Source of the DNA: Parascedosporium putredinis
Lineage: Eukaryota > Ascomycota > Sordariomycetes > Microascales > Microascaceae
DNA length: 64,000 nucleotides
Assembly (NCBI GenBank): GCA_949357655.1
Contig: CASHTG010000018.1
Span: 868,001 to 932,000 of the forward strand
Reading direction: 5' to 3'
Both the position numbers and the translations under genes were made by a program. The notes below the pieces were generated by a model, which worked only from the letters and a program-made list of their open reading frames with translations, ran no database searches and was not told the DNA's origin. Shown piece after piece: positions 47,673-59,574 of the stretch (position 1 is the stretch's first letter; each line of letters starts with the position of its first letter).

Positions 47673-49436
47673 CTAAGCGGCGGCAGTGACGGCAGGGACA
47701 GGGGCGGTGGCGACAGCCTCGGGCTTGTTCTCCTCCTCCTCCTTGGCAGCCTCGACAGGCTTGGCCTCCTCCTCAACAGCGGCAGGCGCAGCCTCCTCAG
47801 CAGGCTTGGCCTCTTCGGCGACAGCCTCGGCGGGCTTCTCCTCGGCCTTCTCGGCGGGAGTGGCCTTAGAACGACCCTGTGAACCAAAGTTAGCATCACA
47901 TGCGACCTACATCGACAACAGGATTTGCACGAACCTTGATAGTAGCCCTGAGCTTCGAGAAAGCGCTAGGGGACTTGGGGGTCTTCTCACCCTCCTCATC
48001 GGAGGAAAGGACGACCTTCTCCTTCTTGCCGAGGAAAGGAAGCGACGACTTGCGCTTCTCAGACTTGACCTCCTTCTTGGATTCACCGTTGGTGGCGGCA
48101 ACGGTCTCCTTGACCTCAGCAACAGCGGCATCGGCGGCAGGAGCGACGGCCTCAGCAAGAGGAGTCGTGGTCTCCACAGGGGGATGACGGGGGCAGCCTC
48201 GGTCGTGGCGGGGGCTTCTACGGCAGCCTCCGCGGGCTTGGGCTCCTCAACGGGGGTCTTCTTATCCTTCTTCTGCAGAAGGTTGAAGAAGCTGTTGCGC
48301 TTAACGTTGGCAGGCTTCTCCTTGGGGGCCTCCTTGGCAGCGACCTCCTCGGCAGGCTTGGCTTCCTCAACAGGAGCCTCGACCACGGCAGCAGGGGCCT
48401 CCTCAGCAGCGACAGCGGGAACCTCGGCAGCGGCAGCAGGCTCTTCAGCGGCAGCAGGGGCCTCGGTAGCCTCAGCGGGCTTGGCCTCCTCAGCAGCGAC
48501 GGGAGCAGCTTCCTCCTTCTTGTCTTCCTTCTTGTCCTTCTTGGCAAAGAAGCCAAGAACAGAGCTTCGCTTCCGGCTGGCAGAACGACGCTTAGACTCG
48601 TCCTCCTTAGCAGACTCCTCGGCGGCCTTGGCCTCCTCGGCGGCAGGCTCAGCAGCGGCGGCCTCCTCGGCGACGACGGGAGTCTCTTCGGCGGGCTTGG
48701 CCTCCTCAGTCGCAGCGGCGGCGGCGACGGGCTCCTCCTCTTCCTTCTTCTCCTCAGCCTTCTCCTCGGGCTTCTTCACAGCAGGCTTGTAAGCCTCGTG
48801 AGCCGCCTTGTAGGCCTCGTTCTCCGTGATGGTGGCGCTAGTTTCCTTGGCCTCGGCAATGTACTTCTTGATCTGAGAAACCCAGTTCTCAGCCTCGGCC
48901 TTGCTGGCAGCCTTGAAAGAGTGCTTCTGTCCGTTGGCGGCAAAGTGGAACTTGCTGGTACCGTCGGTCTGGGGCTCGGTTGCCTCAGCAAGGTTGATGA
49001 TGCCGGTGGGGGCATTCTTGTCGCCGAAGAAGAGGAGACCCTTTCCAGTGGTCTGAGCCCACGAGGCGTTGTGGTAGGCAACGACAGTGGACTTCTCGTG
49101 CTTAAGATAGGCAGTCAGGGCCTTCTTCTCGATGGCGTCAGTGCCGAACCAGAAGGGCTGCTTCGAATAGTACAAGTTCTTGGGGAAGTTAGCACCAGCG
49201 CCCTTGTGGTCAAGGTTACCCGCCTCAATCGGGGCAGCCTCCTCCTTCTTCTCCTCAGCGGCGGGCGCGGCCTCAGCGGCAGCTTCGGTGGTGGCGGGGG
49301 CAGCCTCGGTGGCTTCCGCGGGAGCAGCCTCGGCAACTACCTCCTCAGCGGCGGGGGCCTCGACAGGCTTGACCTCAGCAGTCTCGGCGACGGGAGCGTC
49401 CTTAGGGACCTCGACGGGCTTCTGTTCCTCGGCCAT
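47673..49436 (-). CDS. meu6: Meu6-type PH-domain protein, Ala/Glu/Lys/Pro-rich
   Basis: Inferred 568 aa. Residues 1-83 are Ala/Glu/Pro-rich. About 84-197 form a PH domain of the Meu6 type, with FWFGTDAIEKKALTAYL, GLLFFGDKN and a final Trp helix (EAENWVSQIKKYI). The rest is low-complexity, with many EEAKPAEE-like units, broken by three similar basic/Ser/aromatic segments (KRRSASRKRSSVLGFF, NVKRNSFFNLLQKKDKK, KRKSSLPFLGKKEK). An intron lies at 47877-47934 (58 nt) and the stop at 47673-47675. One base is missing in the G5 run 48179-48183 (+ strand). The ATG at 49436 has good context (ACAATGGCC). Meu6 is a meiotically induced S. pombe protein of poorly known role; lipid binding is assumed from the PH fold only. 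A purine tract upstream is listed separately. Confidence 0.87.
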
Positions 49437-49672
49437 TGTTGATGATTATTTTTTTCTGGTGGTTAAAAAGATTGGTGAAATGGGTATTGGATGTTGCGGG
49501 GGTATTGGGTATCTCTGTAGAAAAGGGTATGTGGTAAATGCTCGAAGGCAGGGGTATCACAATAAAAGGAAAGAAGGTTATTACAACAGAAAAAGGATGG
49601 GTATTATCCGTCACGACTTTCAGCGGACGTCCAGAGAAGGAGTACGAATTGGGAAAGGTTGTGGTGGTACAC

Positions 49673-49715
49673 GAGAGGGAAGAGGGAGAAGAGGAGGGAA
49701 GAAGAAAAGAGAGAG
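49673..49715 (-). promoter_or_regulatory. 43-nt CT tract upstream of the Meu6-like gene
   Basis: The + strand is purine-only over 43 bases, so the gene strand is a pure CT tract about 240-280 bases before the start codon. Such CT tracts are common in promoters and leaders of strongly expressed fungal genes. The function here is inferred. Confidence 0.4.
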
Positions 49716-52009
49716 CTGGTGGTACTTATTTGTTCTTGAAGCATGGGGTGTGCGGCCAAGAAGCTGGGGGTGTGGGAAGACGTGGGAAGGCGTGGGAAGG
49801 CGTGAGGGAGGGGAGTGCGAGGTGCAAGTGGGAGTGCTACGGCGACCTGGGAAGGGGAAGGGTTCTGGCCTGGACTGTGGGGCAACCGCCACCATTCAAT
49901 CCTTTTCGGGTGAGGAAGTGGCCCTTTTGGCTTCAAGGGCCAGAAGATGGGAAATGACGGTAATACTTTGCACACGCATACCACTAATTTCCAGCATGGG
50001 TGGCAGGACCCCCAACCCGATGAAAATTCCCTTCCTGCTGGCCGAGCTATACGCGGGCTCTGGCCAACGACGAGCCTGGCTGGCCATCTGAGAGGATGCC
50101 CTACGGGGCAGAGGCATCACCGAGAAGAGCAACCAAGAAGCAGAAAAAGGAGAGTGGGCAATCGTTTGGCGCTCGCCAACCTTGCCCCAAGCGCTCCATA
50201 CGAGTGTGTGCAGCATTATTTCACTCTTGAGGCGCCCAGACAGGCCAGCAAACATGCGAAGTAACTGGAGAAAGTAGCCCCTAGCATACCCACACAGGGA
50301 ATCAGACGAAGCCATGAACCCCCAGGCCAGGGATCAGGCAAGGCCACGAAAATGTTCTCCGCCGTCCCTTGACTAGGAGTGACGACGCGTTCTTCCCCTC
50401 AATGAGCCCGTCATTTTTCTTAGGTCCGTCTCTCTCGCCGTCCACGAAAATGTTCCACCGAAGAGCCAGGAATGTTCCAGTTCTCTCCCTGGATGGGCGC
50501 GACTTGGGGGTTTGTCTTGGATGAAGCGATCGATCAGGTCACATGGAGCACCTTCCAAGTCACCGCCCAAACCGCGCGAACGGCGACGGGGTTGAGATTA
50601 CGGAAGATAAAGGAAACGCTAAAGCAAGACGCATAATTCTAGCAGCTGCATCAAAAGGTGGGGCGCGCCAAGTAGCCTGCTTTTTTGTAATTGACCCTAA
50701 CGGCAGTCCACATTCCCCGCCCACGAGGTGCGTGTGGCTTTACCTTCGTCGAGGGTCCTCAGAGCCCCTACTTGTACTTACACTACTTGGTCAACGCCGA
50801 TTTTCAAAAGGGGAGGCCGTGTTATTAATGGATCCATACGAAGGGCTTGCGAGGAGAACTTCGGCCCCGATTCTCATCAGGGAGAGCAGAAGTACTAATA
50901 TACACTAAATCATTCGGGCGGCCACGCTAATATCCTCCGGCCTGGATAGTTTTCTCAGCTTGAAGTGCTCGTCATGATACCCAGCGCCACCGTCGACCGT
51001 TCCATTTTTCAAACACGCACCAGCGCAATAATATCATAGCTCACTTGCCTAGTTCTGAAGGAGGAGGAAGGTGAGCCGAACTCCGCCCGCCGTGCAGAAC
51101 GTCGTGGCGAACGTTCCGGATGGTCACCACATGGGTCTTTCCCTCAAAACTTACGTCCACTTCCAATCCACTCAGATCGATTTGGGGGTCAGGAAGATCA
51201 ATGCCTGAGAGATACAGAGACACAACACCCCTTCCCCGTCTGAGTCACCTCGCAAGCCAACGTTATGCTTGCAATGGATGGGGTGGATGGGGTAGATGGG
51301 ATAGTGCACAAGAATTTACACACTACCCTATAGGGAAAAACGGTGCGTCCTGCAATGGCAAGAGTGGACGCCTTCTATCGATAGATTTGGCATTTCTCCT
51401 CTTATTATGAACACCTCATGTCTAAGACGAAAGGAAGAAAGAAGATGGAAGGGATACCCAGCCTGGGAAATTGATCATACATAGGCCGTACAAGTACCTG
51501 TACACCATACTCTTGGAGCGTCGCTGTTAGGCCCTGAGCTTCCTCTCTAGTCTCCCAAGGGAAAGCAACTTTCAAGAAAGTCTATCATTGCCTCTTACCA
51601 AATCTCGCGAGGGCCTGTTGCTGGTCAGTGCCCTTGCGCTTAACGTTTAAGCGAGTGGGCAGGAAATTACAATTTGCAAGTACGAAGTACACTAATCTGA
51701 GAGGAACGAGGTAAGCACCTAGCACCACCGCCGTTGACCCCTTTATATGTACCCCTTCCGATAACCTTGTGTGGTCACCGTTGCGGCCACCTGAGCAGGT
51801 GAGGCCCCACAACTCCCAATCTCAGACGTCGAGGGGCGATGGGTGGGGAGCGTTCTGACCAATGCTTGGGAGATGCATGCGCTCCCATTGTTCGGAGCAA
51901 TTCCTGGGGCAGGATCCAGTGATGCTTGATAGGGGAAGAAAGAAGCCTCATGTTGGCAAATCAATGCAAATTGCCCCAGGAGCCCGCATGTTTTGTGTGA
52001 GGTAAGGAG

Positions 52010-52010
<1 letters not shown>

Positions 52011-52059
<49 letters not shown>
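52011..52059. repeat. (TG)n microsatellite
   Basis: About 24 uninterrupted TG dinucleotides, with shorter TG/CG-rich stretches following near 52125-52150. A typical simple repeat, likely variable in length between isolates. Confidence 0.97.
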
Positions 52060-52062
<3 letters not shown>

Positions 52063-55000
52063 GTGAATGTTGTACTTGTCTATCAAGGCTTGTGCTTGCA
52101 TGTGTGAGTATGATACTTTTGATGTATGTGTGTGCGCGTGCGCGTGTGTGGATGGGTGTGGATGGATGTGGTCTCCCCATCCCATTCGACTCCATTGACT
52201 GAAACTGACAAATTACACCAGGATCTGCCATGACCACGAAACCACAGAAGACGGAGCACAAGCCCACTCCCCTCAAGCGCTGGGCGTCATCTACGCTCCA
52301 AGTCCAAGGAGCGGCGAGCAAAGGACGTCAATTTTTTTGTTAGATGGTGAAGATCCTCAGACCACCCTCCAAGTCCCCCACCATTGATTTCCTGATTCCA
52401 CCACAGGTTCCCCCATGAATCCCACCCATGGATGAATCGACAATCTGAAGACACCCTCCGACAAATACGCTCCAGCTTGTGTGTCCGTGTACTCGCTCAA
52501 ACGCCCCGTCCGCTCACCGTGACGGGCTCATCGTGCATCCAAACATGGCCCGAAATAGAGGCAAAGGGCGCTCCACCGTCTCAGCAGTGTTATAAATGTG
52601 CACACATGGACAAAGCCCAGACCATCGTTGGTCCCGGCATCGCAGGGAACCCCAAGCACCGTCGACAGTCATCGATCAAGAGACAAAACAGAGAGGCGGG
52701 CCGCCCCCTTCGAATGGAGATGGTTCTCTTGAATAACGGACTCCATTGCCCTTTTTTTTTTCTTTCTTTTTTTCACTACCCTTCTCTGCTCTACACACAG
52801 GTGCTACTGAAGCACGCAGAATAGGCCGGGCTGTACTCCCATGTGAAGGACATGTATCTGTACCGGAAACGCGGTCTCGATGTACTGCAAATTAGATCTC
52901 CTGCACCTGTACTCCACCTCAAATGCCTTTGCAGGGAATATGGCGGTTGCGACCAGGTCCAAAGGGGAAAAGGGGGAGGGGTGTTACTTTTTCAACCTGT
53001 CTTTGCTCTTTCTTCTGCCGTTTCTCATGGCAGTCTTACCTGACCCTCCGACCTTAATCAAAAGAGACGACAAGTCCACTCAAGTGACGGGTCAGTGGTC
53101 CACTCAGCATTATGACCTGTCCCTAGAGTACCGGGTTCCCTGCAAGGTGAGTGATTGTCCCGACAACCTACAGAAGAAGGGATCATACTGATTGATCCTG
53201 CAAGTTTCTTCCTTACCAGCAGCGGGTACGAAAAGAAGAACAGTAATAATAAAAAGTGAATAGGAGGAAATTTCCTCAGGAGTGCTGGTTTGGTACGCAC
53301 AGTATGAACACATCCAGTCGACTTTACAAGGGTCTGGTAAAGGTGAGCTTTGCCCAGCGCCGACTCTCTTCCAGTGCACCATATTTCCTTCGACGGAAAA
53401 GGTTTTTGACTTGGTACTTCAATGTTGCAGGTTTCCTCTCGTTTTCTTTCCTTCGCTGTTGGCTATGTGGTTCAGGGCTGTAGTTGTACGAAGTACCTTG
53501 GTACCAAAACCAAGTTCACAGCGGCAATGATCCGTATCCCAACGAGAAAGGGAAGGGCGTGGGAAAAGATCTTTGAGCAAGGACACACGGGTCGTCCACA
53601 GAGTGGTCCTTGACACGACGCCCGAGCCAGGGTCCCTTCACAACAACCCTGGACGCGCCATCTCCTAAACGGCACACCTCATTTCTCAAGATCCCCAATC
53701 CAATATCGCACCGCACCGGGCTCCTTTCCCCTTGAAATATTTTTTCTTCTTCTCCTGTGGTTCTGAGCGCTTACCTCGAGTCCAATAAGCCAAGAACGGA
53801 CGGCGCGTCTGGGTTCCGGAACGAACGTGGAAATACTTTCCCAGTGAGGATGGTGTACTTGTAGCTCACGACGGTTCTCCAAGTCGTCTGAATATTCCAA
53901 CTAGAAAAAGGGGGCTCCAGGGCATACTTGTACAAGTAGGGGATGGAGACGTCAAGCTCAGAGGCCATGCCCTTCGCATCAAACATCATCCACAACTCTT
54001 CAAGCTGGACGTTCAACCAAGGAAAGGCCTGACTGATAAGAACAGAAGCTCGCAAGAGATCACTCTTGAACCATAACTCGTTGCAAGCCGACAACGTGGC
54101 ATCAGATCTTCCAACCCTTTTAGCCCATATTGTCCATATTGTCCATCATCATTTGCGATATCGCAGGCCAATACGTTTTTAGGTTGGCCGGTCTTCCGTG
54201 ACCGTCAGATTGGTGCACAACACTCTCACAGCCACTTCGTACAGGTACAATACAAGGAGCAGTATGATGGTCACAATTCCATCGGCCCAACAGCGGTCAC
54301 GGCTGTCAATCTTTCTTTCTTTTCCTACCTCAGCTAGTCCATTAGCTAAGCCCATCACGAGTCCAAAAGCAAATTTCCGACCAGTTAAGTTCCCAGTGAG
54401 ACAAAGTCAAGGCCGATCCTCCCATCGCGGCATCTCGGTTCGGAGTGGTGCAAGATCGCGATGGTAGTCTTTGCTCAGGAAGCGAGCATTAGTCAGGGTA
54501 ATGGGCTGCCCAAAAAGCGTTCCGTCCGCTTTCTTCTGGGTTGGAGACGGGGGTGAGCATCGGAAATGTGCGGGTCTATTATCGCTGTACTTCACCGTTT
54601 TTTTTTTTTTTAGATACTCGACGAAGAGACCGTGAATCAGCAAGACGATTTGAAGCCAGTCTAACTTGAAGGTCGGCGCTTCTCCCGCGTATTACGTCTA
54701 GACTCGTCCATGTACCTACCTCTCTGCCTCGGCAGATACGGAGCAAAAATCAGCCAGCCTTTCTCCAAAGGAGCTGGTGCTTGCAGCAGCAGCCTCTAAC
54801 CTACTTCGTACTTGGCGATTGGCCAGCCAGCCAGCTCAGAGCACGGAGCAAGTTCCAGGGCCGGTATTGAGAATATGTGCTGCAACGCAGATGGAACGAT
54901 GCATCGTCGTATCAAAACTCCAGAGGTTCACCAAGAGATGATAGCGGGGATCAGGGTAATCTCGGGCACCACTCGACAAGGTCGAGGAATGCACGGCGCT

Positions 55001-58000
55001 AACCCCACCATCCATGCATCTACTTGTGCTAAAAGGGGCAAGTGCACCACGCAGCGGCTTCGATGTTTCCCATCTGCTTCGCAAGAGGTCCAAGACGACA
55101 GGCGGGCAGGCATGCAAGCAGGCCAGAGAGGGGTCGCAGCAAGATGCCGCATGTGCAGCAGGGCTCCATGTGACTTTTCTGAACCCCAATAGCTAGCCTT
55201 CCGGCTCCCCAAAGGCTCTCTGTTGCAGGAAAACAGAGGCGGACGGCGAGAGGGTCAAGTTCGTATCCGAGGCTCCATTCGGCTCACTTCGAAACGACAG
55301 AACACGAAACAAAGGGGGGTGAGGGTGGTAAATTGCACGAGACGGCCTAATAAACCACGATAAAGAACGAGAACCGAGTGTGACTTTTCCCTTGACTTCA
55401 TTGTGGGGATTTCTCATAATGAAGATTAGGGCATGTTGACCCTGAAAATCAAAAACTCTTTCCTCTCCTGAACGCTAATATTAGACGGGACACGACAGGG
55501 ATGGGCAAGGTCGCACTCAAGGCCCAACTTCAAGAAAACATTCGAAGTGAGGTAGGAACACGCCGAACCCGCTTCCGGGGAGAAAGATAATATCCACCAA
55601 GGTTCCGGCCGGAAATATGGAGTGGGGATGGACGGGACTCTCTCCTTCACGCTTCACGAAATACTACCTTTTCATCCCGCCACTCACCGCTCGGAGAAGC
55701 CTATCAAACCCCACAGTCGATCTGTGATCAATCACTGATCAACCGCCGTTTCCCAACCCTCGAAGTGCATTATCATTTTGAATACTTCGTGCCTTTTGGG
55801 GCCCCCGAGCCATGGGTGAAATGGGGCCGTGAGCAGCGCTGGACGGAGATGGGCACCAGTGGTTGACTTTTGAGCAAGCATCCATCCCTTCCATTTCTCT
55901 TTTTCCAAGTGGCTTCCCCACCCCCGGGGTGGCCCTGTCCGAGTGGCTCGTTCCGTTGAGTGGGATCCACCGCCAGGCCATTTCGCGACAGGGGTGATGT
56001 GGACATTGCAATTGATAGATGGGAGGACCGGGGCCGCCAAACTTAAATGGCCCTCTCTGATTGCTCGACGATGGTTTGGGGCCACCTCCAGGGAGATTCG
56101 CATCCAAATTGAGCCCACTTAAAGCTCAGGCCCCTGTGCCAGTCAAGGAGCACCTCATATCCCGTTGCCAGGACGTTCATCGTCAACCAGTTTCCGGCTC
56201 AAGATTCGACCCTGTGGTTGCTGAGGCAAAGCGTTGTGTTTCTCGTGATTTTTCTAATTCCCAGGAGCCCCTTTTTTGGGCGTTTGGCCGTCTCTCATCG
56301 TCCAGAGGAAGCCCAAGGAGTTGTATTATGGAAAGCTCGCTGGCGTTCAGATTGGCCTGGCCCTGTGGATCTCACGACATCGTCAAAAAGGCCCCTCCAG
56401 GAAGGAGGAAGAAGAAAAAGTTGTTGGCGGCTTCCGTCCCCACAGAGCCTTGACTCATCCCCATCCCACCAACCCACCAAGCGCAAGCGACCCACGGCTA
56501 CGAGGTGGTTCCCATGAGGCGGTTCCAATGAGGTGACTGGCTCCTCGAACGAGATCTCGAAAGCTAGTGCCCTTTGAGGGCCCACTACCTTTTTTTCTTC
56601 TTTTTTCTCCTTCCTTTCCTTAATTTTCGGCCCTTGATGTCCTCATGATCTGCGGCCGGTTTCAAAAAACACTCGACAGCATTGATCTTCCCTGACAGGA
56701 GCAGGTGGCGCGAGAGGGTTTCTGTACCTGGGGTAAAAGTCTAATGCCTCGTCTATGCCGCCAAGTGCGTTCATGGATCAATATTATTACTAATTCTGTC
56801 TCGCACCGCCGAAAAGCTTCAGTGCGAATCAGCATGTATAACATCTGTGGTGAAAGTACACTACCATGGAGTGGGTGGCCGGATCGTGGTTTTGCTGGGA
56901 TTTGTTAATAACCCATCCTCTTTTCTGGTCTTTGTCTCGGGCATAAAATGATCGGCGGTCCTGCATAAACCATTGAGCCAAAGGAACACCAGGTGAGGAA
57001 GCCAGCCCTCCTCGACCGAAAAATCCGCGAGTCCAAAGTAGCCTCAAATCAGGCCGGCGATTTGCCAACTCCATTTGCGTATCCTTGGCCAGCAGGTCCG
57101 TATTGCAGCACAGCGCGCGTGAGATGGGCGGTCCGGTCAAGCTCGACAGACTCTCCCTTTCTCTCGTTTATTTCCCCCTTGCTCTCTTTCGCCGCGCCGG
57201 CTCTCATCTTTACGGGGAAGCAAAGAAAAGGGCCTCGAGAACGGACTGGCACGCTGTGGTGCAACACTGCACACAGGTAGGATTGAAACTCTGCCATTCG
57301 GCAAAGCAGGCTCAGGAGATTATCTCCTCGGCGTCAAAGCTACTTTGTAGAAATCCCACGCAACACCCATGTTGGCGTTGGCGGCCTTGTAGGACAGAGT
57401 GATATTGGGAGAGGCGGACTCGCCAATTTCCCTCTCAGCTCTTTTTTTCACCCTAGTGTGCTGGCTTCCGTCACATCTCTATGCAGTAGAGTTGTACATC
57501 CACAAGTCCTCAAGACCGATATACCTGCTGTAGATAGGCCTAGCCGGTCTTAGTCCCGACACATTTGAGGCCCGTACAAGTAGTTCACAAGCAAGTGCCC
57601 TCCAAGAGCCGTCTTGAGGCAACATCCAGACGCCGGGATCTCGTCATCCACGCGGGTGATGATGCCGACGTCCCAAATCTCCAAAAAAGTTGCCGTCCAC
57701 CCAACGAGCATATCCCAATAGCCAGACCCTTTTTTTAGACTTGATTTTGTTGGTCATCCCGCCATATTTCGCAAGCGCTTTGCCATCGTGCTAGAAACCG
57801 CCCGTCGTGAGACAAGAACGAATGCAACCGAAGTCTGATCTCGCAGAGAAGGGCCGGATAAAATACATTTATGCCGTTTTTTTCTCCCTCACGATACAGC
57901 AGGCCGTCCTTTCACCCACGCCTCCTCCAGGCTACTCAGCTCACCCATCCAGTCACGGTCACACCCACTACTAGCACTACCAGGTTCTACTGTACCCTTC

Positions 58001-59544
58001 AAGATCTAGACCTGTACCCTACTTGTAGATAATAGCCTCCATCTGGATGATGCGAAGAGGTGGGGCTCTTGGATCTTCAAAAGGCCGCGCCAGAGCTGGT
58101 GACCACTTACACCCCCAATCCGAGCTTCGCCGCGCCGCGATAGTGTGTACATTGCTGGCTTGGCCAGGCCAGGTTGAAGGGTTTATGTATATCGCCGTCA
58201 TCCAGCACATCACGCCCCGCGGTATTATTTCGTGTTCATCAGCTTACCCAGAAGGCGGTATTCCCACCACCTTCAGACTTCCATGTAGATTGGTACAGAC
58301 GCTATTTCGCTTCTCTCGCCGCGCACCGTTAATATCGAGATGTGCAGCAGGCCTCAAAGCATCTATCCACTCGTGCCAATCAAGATACAGCGGTGAGATC
58401 ATTTAGAGGTGTCCATCCGGGTTCCGATATCTTCCTGTGAATGGAGGGGGCTTGTAGTCTTGTTCTGGGTTTTTCTTTTTCCTTCTTCCCGCCCAGCCTT
58501 TTTTGATCTCCCTTCCCCCATCAAACCCTTCATGTTCCTTTGAGCTTGTAAAGTAATAAAAAGTATCGATGTCGCTCAATGTCGCTCTCCTTCATCTCTG
58601 GGCCGATCACACATCACGAGACTTTTCAGCGCCGTCATGTCGCCACCAGTCTGCGTCAGGAAACACGGAGCCTGGAGCGGCCCCACCACACCGACATGAG
58701 TGTACCCCTCCTTGCCCTCGTTGCCCTCCCTCGAGAGAAGAGAGGGGTGGCTATCTTCGCTGTTTTAGGCCCCCGCCTACCTTGAATAGAGTCAACGAGA
58801 AGGTTCTTTTCTTTATTTTTGCCCATCTTGACGTTTCCCTTTTTTTCCCCTCCCCTCTCCCGTTGCAAAAACGCCCGTCTCGGCGAGCGAGTGAAAATGG
58901 AAAATGGTCGGTCCAGACCAAGTGGACCCCGAGCCGATGAGCTCACAGCATCATCCGACAACGCTGTCGTCGTCGTCTATTCCCGATGTCGTTCTCTCCG
59001 GCCCCGAGCTTGGAAGAGGTAGAAGTGAACAGTCGTGATATCATCGATACAACTACGGAACAACGGGTAGGATCCAGAGCCCAAGTGCCTTGGAGGGTAT
59101 CTTATAGCACCCTACCACTGCCTTGATGGTCACAATAATCGCCAGCCAGTGCGGAAAGCAATTGGGGGAGACTTCGCAGCCCTGCTGGTCACGGTGTTGT
59201 ACATCCGCCACGAGGTCATCTGCAACTCCTCCAGTGGCCATGTTAGGATCGAAGCAACCGAGTAAAATCGGCCATCGCAGCGCTCCTTCCCACCCCCGAG
59301 TGATGATATGCAGACTCGCAACTTCCGCCACTCGCCTCTCGCTCTTGCCTCACGTAGCTCGTCTTCTAGGGCAAGAAAAACAAGAGAGATTTGTAAAAGT
59401 TTCCCTCTCCGAAAGGAACAAGAAATCCCGGAGAAATTGAGGAAAAAGGAAGTACACGAGAAAAATTAGCCAGCTCACGAGACCAAGGAACAAGACTTTG
59501 CAAATGCATGGCGCCATCTCGCAAACATCCCCGTCCTCCATCAG

Positions 59545-59574
59545 GGACTTGGTGACTTGGGGACTTGGAGACTT
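59545..59574. repeat. Imperfect short tandem repeat of GGACTTGG
   Basis: Three to four imperfect copies of an 8-9 base unit containing GACTTGG, in gene-free DNA. No function is seen. Confidence 0.6.

Noticed and set aside
47686..48792. 368-residue Ala/Ser-rich + strand frame
   Set aside because: It is the antisense shadow of the Ala/Glu-rich Meu6-like gene, produced by its repetitive codons.
51961..52202. Frames coding for His/Thr or Cys/Val repeats
   Set aside because: They are translations of the (TG)n microsatellite.
53771..54094. 107-residue - strand frame with a fairly protein-like composition
   Set aside because: It starts without ATG, has no family resemblance, and is flanked by non-coding DNA. 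Chance or a relic is as likely as a gene.
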